NCBI GenBank assembly: GCA_903861125.1
Contig: CAIOTF010000015.1
Span: 124,001 to 188,000 of the forward strand
Direction: 5' to 3'
Source of the DNA: an uncultured Ignavibacteriota bacterium
Lineage (GTDB): Bacteria; Bacteroidota; Ignavibacteria; UBA10030; UBA8401
DNA: 64,000 bases
The notes under the pieces were generated by a model that was not told the DNA's origin, searched no databases, and saw only the letters and a list, made by a program, of their open reading frames with translations. This document shows, in pieces, positions 29,793 to 38,677 of this stretch. The first letter of the stretch is position 1. The number at the start of each line of letters is the position of its first letter. Both the position numbers and the translations under genes were made by a program.

Positions 29793-30748
29793 TGATATAT
29801 CTCCTTAACAAGATTGACCGTACGATTACGGACATAATTATTTTGTTCTTTACCAATTTGGTTTTTCAGAGCATTAATCGTTGCAGCATCGAACCTTATT
29901 CCATCCATTTTTGCGGTCTCCAGTGCATTAATCGCTGCAACACGGAGTCCGGAGTTACCATCCTTAGCAATGACAAAGAGCAGCGCATCGCGTATATCGT
30001 TGTCGAAAGCACAGCGTTGAAGCACTCGGAGTGCTTCCCTGCGCACGCCAGGGTTTACATCGGATCTCAATGATGTTATCAACGCAGCTTTGACGGCCGG
30101 ATCAACCGCTTTTGTATTCTCGGTGTTACTGCGGATTGCATTCACGCTTGAAAGGCGCACACCGGCGTTCGATTCGTTCAGCAGCGCGTGTGTCAGCAGT
30201 TTCTGTATTTCCGGATCGTCGATGTTCCCTTTCACATGCATCGGCGCAACGGCATCAAATTCAAACTCCACTTCGCCATCGCTGGCATCACCGTCGATAA
30301 ACCGGATATTGGTTACAGACGTTTTCGCGCTTGTTTCAGCTGAATTCGAAACAGACCGAAAAACGAAACCTCCTTCATCTCCCCCGGGCGAAAAGGAGCA
30401 ATACCCGATGATGATGCCGAGTGAAAGTATCCCTGCCCCGCTCAACGCGTATGCGGGATGCATCAATTCACCGAGAAAATTTTTTTTAATACGGTCGAAT
30501 ACGGTGACCTTGCTTCGTTCTTTCAGCAATACCGCGCGCAATTCATTCCGAGCATCGCTTAGAAGATCATCCGTAATTTTTGGAACGGTATTCTTCGACA
30601 TGAATGATCTGAACTTTTTCAGTTCCTGAAATTCTTTATTCATATCCGGATGTTTCTTCAGATATGCGTCGAGCGTCGACTGATCATCCTTATTCAATTC
30701 CCCGTAGACGGAAAGATACATCAGTTCTTTGTATTCTTCTTTTTTCAT
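29789..30748 (-). CDS. membrane anti-sigma factor with C-terminal HEAT repeats
   Basis: 319 aa. The N-terminal ~90 residues (ELMYLSVYGELNKDDQSTLD) resemble the helical anti-sigma domain of the zf-HC2 class, but without the HxxxCxxC zinc ligands. One transmembrane helix follows (about 98-117, YALSGAGILSLGIIIGYCSF). After it comes an extracytoplasmic region with HEAT-type repeats (ALLNESNAGVRLSSVNAIRS; SLRSDVNPGVRREALRVLQR; GNSGLRVAAINALETAK). It lies 3 nt downstream of the ECF sigma gene and overlaps the DUF4097 gene by 4 nt. Role by context: it holds the sigma factor at the membrane, with the HEAT repeats as the likely sensor or partner-binding part. Function is inferred. Confidence 0.82.
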   Translation of the reverse strand: MKKEEYKELMYLSVYGELNKDDQSTLDAYLKKHPDMNKEFQELKKFRSFMSKNTVPKITDDLLSDARNELRAVLLKERSKVTVFDRIKKNFLGELMHPAYALSGAGILSLGIIIGYCSFSPGGDEGGFVFRSVSNSAETSAKTSVTNIRFIDGDASDGEVEFEFDAVAPMHVKGNIDDPEIQKLLTHALLNESNAGVRLSSVNAIRSNTENTKAVDPAVKAALITSLRSDVNPGVRREALRVLQRCAFDNDIRDALLFVIAKDGNSGLRVAAINALETAKMDGIRFDAATINALKNQIGKEQNNYVRNRTVNLVKEIYQ

Positions 30749-30751
30749 TGT

Positions 30752-31315
30752 TCACTCATAGATATCGTGCAAACTGGTCCTCATTTTTTGCGTCGCTTCG
30801 AACAGATATTTCTTTATTGTCCCTTCTGCACAATTCATTATGGCGGCAATGTCTTTCAGCTTATAATCCTGATAGTGTCGAAGCGTGAAGACGAGTTTCT
30901 GCTGAGGAGATAATTTCAGCAATGCGGAATCGATGCGTGTCGAGATTTCGTTTCCAAACAACTGCGAATCTGCTTCATCTTCACCGGATGCATGTACATT
31001 GCCAGCATCGCCGTAATTCTCATTGTCGTATGAAACGGTTAGTTCTTTTTTTTTTCGTTCTATATGATTTAGGCAGACATTCGTGGCGATCCGGAACAGC
31101 CATGTTGAAAATTCGCTTTTCTGCTGAAATGCCGGTAATCCTTTGAACACGCGAATAAATGTTTCCTGATAGATATCCTTTGCATCTTCCGAACTTCGTG
31201 TAAAACGGGCTGCAATATTCAGCACATTCTGATCATAACGATAGATCAGTTGTTCAAAAGCCACATAGTTTCCTGCTTTGGATTGCTCTATCAACTCTTC
31301 GTCTGTTTGAGTCAT
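30752..31315 (-). CDS. ECF-family RNA polymerase sigma factor
   Basis: 187 aa. Region sigma2 occupies about 20-90 (ARFTRSSEDAKDIYQETFIR, with the polymerase-binding DAEDLYQETF-like motif and STWLFRIATNVCLNHIERKK). An acidic linker follows, then sigma4 (LSPQQKLVFTLRHYQDYKLK, DIAAIMNCAEGTIKKYLFEA) with its helix-turn-helix. Sigma1.1, 1.2 and 3 are absent, which defines the ECF group. It is first in the operon with the anti-sigma and DUF4097 genes. Autoregulation is usual for the group, but no promoter motif was identified. Confidence 0.92.
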   Translation of the reverse strand: MTQTDEELIEQSKAGNYVAFEQLIYRYDQNVLNIAARFTRSSEDAKDIYQETFIRVFKGLPAFQQKSEFSTWLFRIATNVCLNHIERKKKELTVSYDNENYGDAGNVHASGEDEADSQLFGNEISTRIDSALLKLSPQQKLVFTLRHYQDYKLKDIAAIMNCAEGTIKKYLFEATQKMRTSLHDIYE

Positions 31316-31808
31316 ATCACTGCGTTTATATATTAGACCGGTACGTAGTCAAAAAGGTTGTGGTATTGGGTAAATCAAATCACATAATGATCATTCAGCT
31401 AAACAATTACTGATGGATGTTACGACAAATCATTCTGACGGTTTCGGATTCTTTGTGATCATTTTCAAAGGAATCTGCGGGCTTCAAACGCCGGCGATTG
31501 GCGGAGCAACCACCATAGCCGCGAAGAACCATGAGTGGTTGTCAATAAGGTAAGAAGATCAGACTTCAAATTCTGCCGGCAACAGAGAAAATTTGGGCAA
31601 AATCTGCATTGGGACGTTTAAACTCTTCTTAAGAGTTGGAAGAGAGGGTGAACACATTGATGTTGCAGCATACCGTCCACGCATTGAATCGACCGACAAA
31701 CAATATGTGTTTGAAAGGCCTATGATTTCATGGTGAGTCCCGGTACAGTCACGGAATGCACCGCGACGTACCACATTAACACAAAAAATCAATGTATCCG
31801 AATCGATA
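31316..31808. other. 493-nt intergenic region
   Basis: It lies between the sigma gene and the TonB-like gene, both on the minus strand. No convincing gene: a 92-aa minus ORF (31559-31837) overlaps the TonB-like gene and has no family features. A 10-bp bulged inverted repeat (CAACCACCAT with ATGAGTGGTTG, 31507-31541) is the only structure noticed; it lacks a T-run. Confidence 0.55.
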
Positions 31809-32207
31809 CTATCGAACAGCCGGATTGCTCGACTCAATCAGAAGCACTCTGTGCTTCGGAAAATTTTTCGATTCCTTCAACTGAAACTGAACATCGAAAA
31901 CAACCTGGGAGCTGCGTTTCTTTCCGTCGTAGGTTTCCGGAATCCACGTTACTTTCCGGAGAGTGGATTTAACAGAATTACTGAACATGCCGGAACCGCC
32001 GAAATCGACAGAGACGACTTTACCAAGAGCATCGATCTGAATATTCACTCTCGCAATATCTTCCACACCGGCACGCCGCGCAATTTCGGGATAGACGATA
32101 AGACTCTTCAGCGAATCCCAACCGATTTCCGGCCGTGCTTCCACAAGAGTATTCTGAGCATATCCGAACGAGACCAACAGCATCATAGAAACAAAAAACG
32201 ATTTCAT
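31809..32207 (-). CDS. exported protein with TonB C-terminal-like domain
   Basis: 132 aa from the ATG at 32207, which has AAGGAG six bases upstream; the 19 extra codons in the track lie before that site. The signal peptide is MKSFFVSMMLLVSFGYAQ. The mature part (YPEIARRAGVEDIARVNIQI, then VSVDFGGSGMFSNSVKSTLR) matches the energy-transducer TonB C-terminal fold, with the YPxxARRxG entry and the VD-G second strand. It lacks the transmembrane anchor and proline-rich spacer of true TonB, so it is a free periplasmic TonB_C protein of unknown role. It is divergent from the crotonase gene. Confidence 0.75.
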   Translation of the reverse strand: MKSFFVSMMLLVSFGYAQNTLVEARPEIGWDSLKSLIVYPEIARRAGVEDIARVNIQIDALGKVVSVDFGGSGMFSNSVKSTLRKVTWIPETYDGKKRSSQVVFDVQFQLKESKNFPKHRVLLIESSNPAVR

Positions 32208-32349
32208 ACACTTCTCCTTGTACTGTAATGCGTGAAATGTCCTTGAATTTCGAGAGAGAGTCAAGTTTAAAAAAAATCAGCTCTTTCATTTGGCAATGTC
32301 TTCACTTATATTTCTGCAACAAAGTACCGCTGATAACAAAGGAGAGTTT

Positions 32350-33123
32350 ATGGCTTACGAAACATTACTGGTGACGAAAGAAAAAGGATACGCACTGATC
32401 CGGATCAATCGTCCGCAAGCGCTGAATGCATTGAATTCACTGGTGCTGAAGGAGATCTATAACGCATTATTCGAGATGGACCACGATGATGAGATCCATT
32501 GCTCTATTATAACGGGAAATGAAAAGGCATTTGCCGCCGGCGCGGATATAAAAGAGATGATGGATAAAAATGCCGACGCGATGTTCATGGATAATCAGTT
32601 TGAACCGTTTTACAAACTCCGCTCCATTAAAAAACCGATGATAGCAGCTGTAAGCGGATTTGCACTCGGCGGCGGATGCGAACTGGTGATGGCGTGCGAT
32701 ATGGTCATTGCGAGCGAATCGGCAAAGTTTGGTCAGCCGGAGATCAATCTCGGTGTTATCCCGGGAATGGGCGGTTCGCAGCGGTTGACGCGTGCCGTGG
32801 GTAAGTACAAAGCACATGAACTGCTGCTGACCGGCGAAATGTTCTCGGCAGAAGAGGCTCTGAAGTGGGGTTTGATTAACAAAATTGTGCCGAATGAATT
32901 CTTGTTGGAAGAGGCAGCATCGCTGGCAAAAAAAATCGCGAGTAAACCGTTGATGGCTGTCATCGCTTCCAAAGAAATGGTGAACAAAGCAGATGATTGT
33001 ACGCTTGATGAAGGGATCAAACTTGAGCGTAGAAAATTTGCCGATCTCTATGATACGGAAGATCAAAAAGAAGGAATGAAAGCATTTACGGAGAAACGAA
33101 AAGCGGTATGGAAAAACAGATGA
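32350..33123 (+). CDS. enoyl-CoA hydratase (crotonase family)
   Basis: 257 aa from the ATG at 32350, which has AGGAGA upstream; the track start 20 codons earlier is rejected. It would catalyse reversible hydration of trans-2-enoyl-CoA to 3-hydroxyacyl-CoA. The first oxyanion segment is KAFAAGADIKEM, the second SGFALGGGCELVMACD. Both catalytic glutamates are in place, in GGGCELVMACD and in PEINLGVIPGMGG. Overall it resembles short-chain Crt/PaaF-type hydratases. The 3-hydroxyacyl-CoA dehydrogenase at 49.6 kb would be the next step. Not linked in an operon. Confidence 0.88.
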   Translation: MAYETLLVTKEKGYALIRINRPQALNALNSLVLKEIYNALFEMDHDDEIHCSIITGNEKAFAAGADIKEMMDKNADAMFMDNQFEPFYKLRSIKKPMIAAVSGFALGGGCELVMACDMVIASESAKFGQPEINLGVIPGMGGSQRLTRAVGKYKAHELLLTGEMFSAEEALKWGLINKIVPNEFLLEEAASLAKKIASKPLMAVIASKEMVNKADDCTLDEGIKLERRKFADLYDTEDQKEGMKAFTEKRKAVWKNR

Positions 33124-33486
33124 TGATCTGCTGTATCTTTCATCCATTATGTGATCAACGTTCGCAACGGACAGATCATTAACAAACATTAATAGGAAGT
33201 CTCAGTTTCTTTTTGTATCTTTAAGAGTTGCAAATATGCAACGCCGCATCTGATCCACAGAACATTTTCCGCACGCACCAAGTTGTAACGCGGGTAACGT
33301 CGGAAGCGGTAACAACGACACGCTTCTCTGACGGCATTTTCGATTAGGTTCTCCTCTCGCAATTCCTTCGCACAGCAGCGAGTCAATTTTAACATCAATA
33401 GTTATTCACCGCAGATTCCGCAGAGGATTTTCTTTTCCATTCTGCTCGGCGCACTCCTCGGGGAACAAACAAATTAAGGAACAACA
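33124..33486. other. 363-nt intergenic region before the DEAD-box helicase
   Basis: No gene is supported. It is probably the promoter and a long 5' leader of the helicase, as is common for cold-induced RNA helicases, but no promoter boxes stand out. A short GTTGC/GCAAC inverted repeat lies at 33227-33242. Confidence 0.5.
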
Positions 33487-35409
33487 ATGGCTTTTAAAGC
33501 TCTTGGTCTTAACGACCGGCTTGTGCAAGGGATTCTTGCGACCGGATACTCCACACCTACAGAAATTCAGGCACGCGCAATACCGCTGGCTGTAGCCGGC
33601 AAAGATATTATCGGCAGCGCACAAACAGGAACGGGTAAAACCGCTGCGTTCACACTGCCAATTCTGAACCGCCTTGCGGAACAGACAGAAAAAACACATC
33701 ATGTTAAAGCACTGATTCTTACCCCAACGCGCGAACTTGCTCAGCAGATAGAAGATGCCGTAAAACAATACGGACGGTTTCTTTCGCTGCGTGCACTTTC
33801 CGTCTACGGCGGAACAAACATACAAAATCAATTACGACAGCTCTCCCGCGGCGTGGATATTCTTATTGCAACGCCCGGACGACTGATAGACCATTTGGAA
33901 CGCAGAAGTGTTAACCTTGCACATGTTGAAGTGCTTGTACTGGACGAAGCGGACAGAATGTTCGACATGGGATTCATCGACGATATGCGCCTGATTATTA
34001 AACAAACGCCGGCCACACGGCAGACGCTCCTATTTTCCGCTACCATGGGGAAAGAGGTTCGCGCATTAGTAAAGAACATTCAAAAAAATCCGGAGTTGAT
34101 CGAAGTCGGCCATCAACGAACGCCGGCAACCACCGTAACACAGCATTTTTATTCCGTGAATGATGATAAAAAATTGAGCCTTCTTCTCCATATCCTTCAA
34201 ACGAAGGAACTGGACAGCGTGCTAGTTTTTTCGAAAACAAAGATCGGCGCGGAAAAAGTTTCGAACAATCTCTACAAGAACGGCATTAAAGCCGTATCGA
34301 TCCATTCGGACAGAACGCAGGCACAGCGTCAGCGTGCTCTTGCCGGATTCAAACAGGGACAATACAAAGTGATGGTCGCAACCGACGTTGCCGCACGCGG
34401 TATAGACGTTGAAGGAATTTCTCACGTAATCAATTACGACATCCCTACGTATGCGGAAGATTATATCCATCGCATCGGGCGGACCGGCCGTGCGCTTTCA
34501 ACAGGCGATGCGCTGACTTTCGTTACACGAAGCGAAGCACGTCACGTAAAAAAAATAGAACAGTTCATCGGGAAAAAATTCGAAATTAAAAAATACCCGG
34601 ACTTTGATTATAATAAAGTGGAAGAAAAACCGGTAAAACAGGCTCATCAGCCTGATGGCGAACACAAGACCGACGACGAACAAAATTTCAACCGCGAACC
34701 GCGGGGCGAGAGCCGAGACCGTTTCAAACGCGACGACAGGCGAACAAGCAGCCGTCCGCGACCGAGCGGAAGTACAGACCGGCGCGAAGGATTCAAACGT
34801 GATGACCGGCGGGGCGGCGACAGATTCCGCAGCGGCGGAGATTCACGCAAGCGCGAATTCCCGAAATCTGATTCATTCGGCGGAGAACGGAAGTCATTCA
34901 GCAATGAGGAACGAAAACCATTCGGCGGAGAGCGGAAGCCATTTAACCGTGATGAACGGAAACCATTCGGCGAAGAACGGGGCAACCGCGATTTTTCAAA
35001 ACGGAAACCGTTCAGCAATACCGGAAGTGACAGTAATTTTAAGAAACGGGAATCGTTCGGCGGTGAGCGAAGTTTTGTGAAACGCGATTCATTCGGCGGA
35101 GGCCGACGCGACGGCGGATCTGCAAAACGGACACCGTTTGGCGGCGACCGCAGAGAAGGAACGCGTGGAAAACGAGATATTTTTGGTCCGAAGAAACATG
35201 ATTCATTCGGCGGGCAAAAACGGGAACATACATTCAAAAAACAGGAATCGTTCACCGAATCGGGGAGCTTCAGCGGACCAAAACCATATGGTAGTCCGCG
35301 ACCGCACAGCGGTCCGGATTGGAAACAACTGATCCCCGAAGAACGCGAATACAAACCGCGCGAACATAAAGTGGTAAAAAAGATGGTAAGCAGAAAGAAA
35401 AAGGATTAG
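33487..35409 (+). CDS. DEAD-box ATP-dependent RNA helicase, RhlE-like, with long repetitive basic tail
   Basis: 640 aa. The helicase core occupies about 1-375: Q-motif (FKALGLNDRLVQGILATGY), Walker A AQTGTGKT, PTRELAQQ, LDEADRM, SAT (LFSATMG) and motif VI HRIGRTGRA, all intact. The C-terminal ~250 residues are a low-complexity Arg/Lys/Gly/Phe tail built from repeats such as RKPFGGERKPF and KRDSFGGGRR. Such tails bind RNA non-specifically and can drive condensation. RhlE-like helicases act in ribosome assembly and cold adaptation. AAGGA lies shortly before the ATG. A strong terminator follows. Confidence 0.92.
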   Translation: MAFKALGLNDRLVQGILATGYSTPTEIQARAIPLAVAGKDIIGSAQTGTGKTAAFTLPILNRLAEQTEKTHHVKALILTPTRELAQQIEDAVKQYGRFLSLRALSVYGGTNIQNQLRQLSRGVDILIATPGRLIDHLERRSVNLAHVEVLVLDEADRMFDMGFIDDMRLIIKQTPATRQTLLFSATMGKEVRALVKNIQKNPELIEVGHQRTPATTVTQHFYSVNDDKKLSLLLHILQTKELDSVLVFSKTKIGAEKVSNNLYKNGIKAVSIHSDRTQAQRQRALAGFKQGQYKVMVATDVAARGIDVEGISHVINYDIPTYAEDYIHRIGRTGRALSTGDALTFVTRSEARHVKKIEQFIGKKFEIKKYPDFDYNKVEEKPVKQAHQPDGEHKTDDEQNFNREPRGESRDRFKRDDRRTSSRPRPSGSTDRREGFKRDDRRGGDRFRSGGDSRKREFPKSDSFGGERKSFSNEERKPFGGERKPFNRDERKPFGEERGNRDFSKRKPFSNTGSDSNFKKRESFGGERSFVKRDSFGGGRRDGGSAKRTPFGGDRREGTRGKRDIFGPKKHDSFGGQKREHTFKKQESFTESGSFSGPKPYGSPRPHSGPDWKQLIPEEREYKPREHKVVKKMVSRKKKD

Positions 35410-35741
35410 TAACCCTGTTGATTTATGCTGGTGGGCCGCTTCATCGCTCTGCGACAGAGCGGCCTAACGAAATGAGAGAAGCAACCGTGAATGGTTGCTT
35501 CTTTTGTTTTAAAGCGGGATACTTGAACTAATTCATTGATGCTGCGCTATAAGGTAGCTATAAAAATGGTTCGGCGCGTCCCGACAAACAGAATCGGGCC
35601 TTGCTCACCATGAACAAAATTTTAGTAGACTACGGCTCGTGGATAGAGCGTAACGCGTGTAATACAATTAATACATTGCATCGCCACTTCGTGCATCAAC
35701 GTCCACCGCAAAAGGTGGGTGTATAAAATAGGAACCGTTCT
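35410..35741. other. 332-nt intergenic region
   Basis: It contains a GGCCGCT/AGCGGCC inverted repeat directly after the helicase stop, then the terminator listed separately, then ~200 nt before the next crotonase with no recognisable signal. No gene is seen. Confidence 0.55.
35477..35510 (+). terminator. Rho-independent terminator of the helicase gene
   Basis: A perfect 10-bp stem (AGAAGCAACC / GGTTGCTTCT) with a 6-nt loop is followed by TTTGTTTT. Confidence 0.85.
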
Positions 35742-36524
35742 ATGGAATATTCCACAATCCTGTATTCTGTTTCCAACAACATACTCACCGTCTCATTCAA
35801 CCGGCCCGATGTTTTCAACGCGGTGAACGAGCAGATGAAAAAGGAACTGCTTGATGCGTTCAAACAAGCGGAAAAAGATCCGGCTGTTCGATGCATTGTG
35901 CTTCGCGGTGCCGGTGAAAAGGCATTTAGTTCCGGACAGGATCTGAAAGAGTACAAAGAAGCCAAAAGCTCAATGAAAGAGATGCTGGAAAAGGGATATA
36001 ACCCTATCATCAAACAGATGCGCACGATCGAGAAACCGATTATCGGCATGATCAACGGCGTTGCGGCCGGAGCGGGATTCAGCATTGCGCTTGCGTGCGA
36101 CATGCGCATCATGTCCGATAAGGCAAAATTGATACAGGCATTCGTTCGCATCGGTCTGGTTGCGGATTCCGGCAGCCATTGGTTCCTTCCCCGCCTGGTC
36201 GGCACCGCAAAGGCATTCGAGTATGCCGCTACGGGAAGAGATATTGATGCTATTGAAGCAAAAGAGGTCGGCCTGGTAAATCATGTTATTGAACACACGA
36301 ATCTTGAACAATTCACATACAATCTTGCAGGGAAACTGGCACGGGGTGCAACAAAAGCTATTGGCATCATCAAACGGACACTCAATAGATCGCTCACGAT
36401 GTCCTTTGATGAACTTCTGGCATACGAAGCGATGATGCAGGAAGTGGCCGCACAGTCCGCCGACCACAAAGAAGGGGTTGCGGCATTTATTGAAAAGCGT
36501 CCGCCAGTGTTTGAAGGAAAGTAG
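35742..36524 (+). CDS. crotonase-family enzyme, PaaG-like enoyl-CoA hydratase/isomerase
   Basis: 260 aa with AGGA upstream of the ATG. The oxyanion-hole segments are KAFSSGQDLKEY and NGVAAGAGFSIALACD. The first catalytic Glu of hydratases is not at the usual place (GAGFSIALACD), while the later segment FVRIGLVADSGSHWFLPRLV has the Asp-Ser-Gly arrangement of PaaG-type ring-epoxide isomerases and related enoyl-CoA isomerases. It is therefore more probably an isomerase than a plain hydratase. The natural substrate is unknown; no other phenylacetate genes are in the window. A methyltransferase gene follows after 48 nt. Confidence 0.82.
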   Translation: MEYSTILYSVSNNILTVSFNRPDVFNAVNEQMKKELLDAFKQAEKDPAVRCIVLRGAGEKAFSSGQDLKEYKEAKSSMKEMLEKGYNPIIKQMRTIEKPIIGMINGVAAGAGFSIALACDMRIMSDKAKLIQAFVRIGLVADSGSHWFLPRLVGTAKAFEYAATGRDIDAIEAKEVGLVNHVIEHTNLEQFTYNLAGKLARGATKAIGIIKRTLNRSLTMSFDELLAYEAMMQEVAAQSADHKEGVAAFIEKRPPVFEGK

Positions 36525-36572
36525 TAAAACCATCATCAGCGTTCTCAATCCCGAATATGAAATATTTCTCTC

Positions 36573-37181
36573 ATGGATATTGATTCTCATCTTGAACAGA
36601 TCCCGCAATCGCAAAGCGACCTGCTGCTTCGAACGTGGGGATACGACCTGGTGCGCGAATATTTTTCCGTAGCGCAGCAACTTCCGCAGAGCAGTGCGCC
36701 GGTGGTGGAATTGGCGACCGGCACGGGGCGCATGAGTGCAGTGCTCTCCTGCATTTTTACTTCAATAATTTCCGGTGATATCTCGTTCGGCGACCTTCCG
36801 CGTGTTCTGCAGCGAATTCCGAAACCGAACATCGGGCGGGTTCATTTCGTACAATTGAATATGGAGAACCTTCCTTTCAGATCAGACAGTATTCCCACTC
36901 TTGTCTGCATGAACACACTCCATGAGGTTTCTAATCCTTATCTTTGTCTTCTTGAAATGATTCGTGTCGCACGGCCCGACGGATCGCTGGTAATCGGTGA
37001 TTTCAACCGAACAGGATTCGATGCAATGCAGAAAATTCATCAAACAGTCTATCATAATGATCATCATGAAGGACTCATCACTCTCGACGAAATAGAAAGA
37101 ATACTCTCCTTATCATTCCACACTGTTCGGTCTTTCCCAACACCATTAAATGTTACCTACGTTGCATCGGACAAACGATAA
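36573..37181 (+). CDS. class I SAM-dependent methyltransferase
   Basis: 202 aa. SAM-binding motif I is VVELATGTGRMSAVL, followed by a post-I acidic position (IISGDISFGDL). The motif around NMENLPFRSDSIPTLVCMNT and the LLEMIRVARPDGSLVIGDFN segment is typical of the UbiE/Methyltransf_11 group. The ribosome site is weak. The substrate cannot be predicted. It may be co-transcribed with the preceding PaaG-like gene (48-nt gap). Confidence 0.78.
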   Translation: MDIDSHLEQIPQSQSDLLLRTWGYDLVREYFSVAQQLPQSSAPVVELATGTGRMSAVLSCIFTSIISGDISFGDLPRVLQRIPKPNIGRVHFVQLNMENLPFRSDSIPTLVCMNTLHEVSNPYLCLLEMIRVARPDGSLVIGDFNRTGFDAMQKIHQTVYHNDHHEGLITLDEIERILSLSFHTVRSFPTPLNVTYVASDKR

Positions 37182-37361
37182 TCGCTGCACTCGACAAACC
37201 ATCTCTTCATTTTCGAAAATATTAAATTATGTTTGTTTTTCGCTCCAATTTTTCACAATTTTGTGCGTGTAATCTTTACAAAAAACAGGCAAAACAGCAA
37301 AACATCCCTTTGTATCAGTCATAATACTCTTACATCATTTGCACTACAGAAAGGAAACACC

Positions 37362-38522
37362 ATGCGTATCGGAATACTCACCGGCGGCGGAGACGTTCCC
37401 GGATTAAATCCCTGCATCAAGGAAGTTGTCTATCATGCAGAAAATGCCGGAGCTGAAGTTTACGGCTTTCGCCGCGGCTGGGGCGGACTTCTGAACTTTA
37501 ACATTAACGATGTGGAAGATCAGAAAAATTGGTATTTACCATTAACGAGACAGAATACGCGAACCATCGGGCGTTCCGGCGGTACATTCCTTCACACGTC
37601 CAGAACCAATCCGCAAAAAGTTAAATGGTCCGATATTCCGAAGTTCCTGCAGGATCCGAAGCGTCCTCCGCAAGACGGAGACCCGATCAGCGATTTTACT
37701 CCTCACATACTTAAAGTGCTTGAACATCTCCAGATAGATGTGCTGATCGCCATCGGTGGCGATGACACGCAAAGTTTCGCCGTACGCCTGCACGACGAAA
37801 AATTTCCCGTTGTCTCGATCCCGAAAACAATGGATAATGACGTGTACGGAACGGATTACTGCATCGGATTTTCCACTGCCGTAACGCGCAGCGTTGAATT
37901 CATCACGAATCTGCGGACATCCGCCGGTTCACACGAACGCATAGCCGTGATCGAACTGTTCGGACGAAACTCCGGCGAGACATCGCTTATTTCAGCGTAT
38001 CTGGCAGGAGTCGACCGTGCGATCATTTCGGAAGTGCATTTCGATCCCGAAAAACTTGCGGCGTTATTAATGGAAGATAAGAAAGAAAATCCGAGCGGTT
38101 ATGCCATTATGACGATCTCCGAAGGAGCACAGATGGTCGGCGGCAAAGTTGTTGAATACGGACAGGCCGACGCCTACGGACATAAAAAATTAGGTGGGAT
38201 CGGACAGATCACCGGAGAAGCAATTCAAAAGATTACCGGAGCCCACATTATCAACCAGCAGGTTGCCTATCTGATGCGAAGCGGCGAGCCGGATGCGCTG
38301 GACAGAATGGTAGCAATGTGCTACGCCAATCTTGCCACCGATCTTGTCCTGAAAAAACATACCGGACGGATGGTTGCACTGCGTGATGGAAAATACACCA
38401 CCATTCCTTTGAAATCGATCATGGACGGAACGAAACGGGTTGATGTTCAGGAATTGTATGATACGGAAAACTATCGTCCGCGCGTGTTCAACGTGATCGG
38501 AAAACCGATGTTCTTGTATTAA
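37362..38522 (+). CDS. 6-phosphofructokinase, probably pyrophosphate-dependent
   Basis: 386 aa from the ATG at 37362 (AAGGA six bases upstream); the track adds 43 non-homologous codons. It phosphorylates fructose 6-phosphate in glycolysis. The phosphate-donor loop is [13 protein letters not shown]. The specificity residues are GGDD (132-135) and PKTMDND (154-160): an Asp in place of the ATP-enzyme Gly, and a Lys before T-x-DND. These are the established markers of PPi-dependent enzymes, which are reversible. The fructose 6-phosphate site [10 protein letters not shown] is present. The biochemical donor is inferred from these residues. A strong terminator follows. Confidence 0.88.
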   Translation: MRIGILTGGGDVPGLNPCIKEVVYHAENAGAEVYGFRRGWGGLLNFNINDVEDQKNWYLPLTRQNTRTIGRSGGTFLHTSRTNPQKVKWSDIPKFLQDPKRPPQDGDPISDFTPHILKVLEHLQIDVLIAIGGDDTQSFAVRLHDEKFPVVSIPKTMDNDVYGTDYCIGFSTAVTRSVEFITNLRTSAGSHERIAVIELFGRNSGETSLISAYLAGVDRAIISEVHFDPEKLAALLMEDKKENPSGYAIMTISEGAQMVGGKVVEYGQADAYGHKKLGGIGQITGEAIQKITGAHIINQQVAYLMRSGEPDALDRMVAMCYANLATDLVLKKHTGRMVALRDGKYTTIPLKSIMDGTKRVDVQELYDTENYRPRVFNVIGKPMFLY

Positions 38523-38533
38523 TCGTATACCGG

Positions 38534-38575
38534 GACCTCCGAGATCAAACAGATTTCGGAGGTCTTCTTTTTTTT
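38534..38575 (+). terminator. Rho-independent terminator after phosphofructokinase
   Basis: A 9-bp stem (GACCTCCGA / TCGGAGGTC) is followed by TTCTTTTTTTT. Confidence 0.88.
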
Positions 38576-38677
38576 CAGAGATTCGCCCACCGCATGCTTG
38601 ACAAAATTGAAATCACAATAGCAGAAGTCTCGCCGCTTTCTTTGTTACGATTGTAAGTACACATCCCGGAGACAACA

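Noticed and set aside
31559-31837. 92-aa minus-strand ORF near the TonB-like gene
   Set aside because: Overlaps the TonB-like coding end in another frame and has no conserved features.
32467-33189. 240-aa minus-strand ORF opposite the enoyl-CoA hydratase
   Set aside because: Antisense frame with no recognisable content; the hydratase is unambiguous.
34647-35354. 235-aa minus-strand ORF in the helicase tail
   Set aside because: Antisense shadow of the repetitive tail (Ser/Arg/Pro-rich), entirely inside rhlE-like coding sequence.
35970-36680. 236-aa minus-strand ORF opposite the PaaG-like gene
   Set aside because: Shadow ORF; the plus-strand crotonase motifs explain the sequence.
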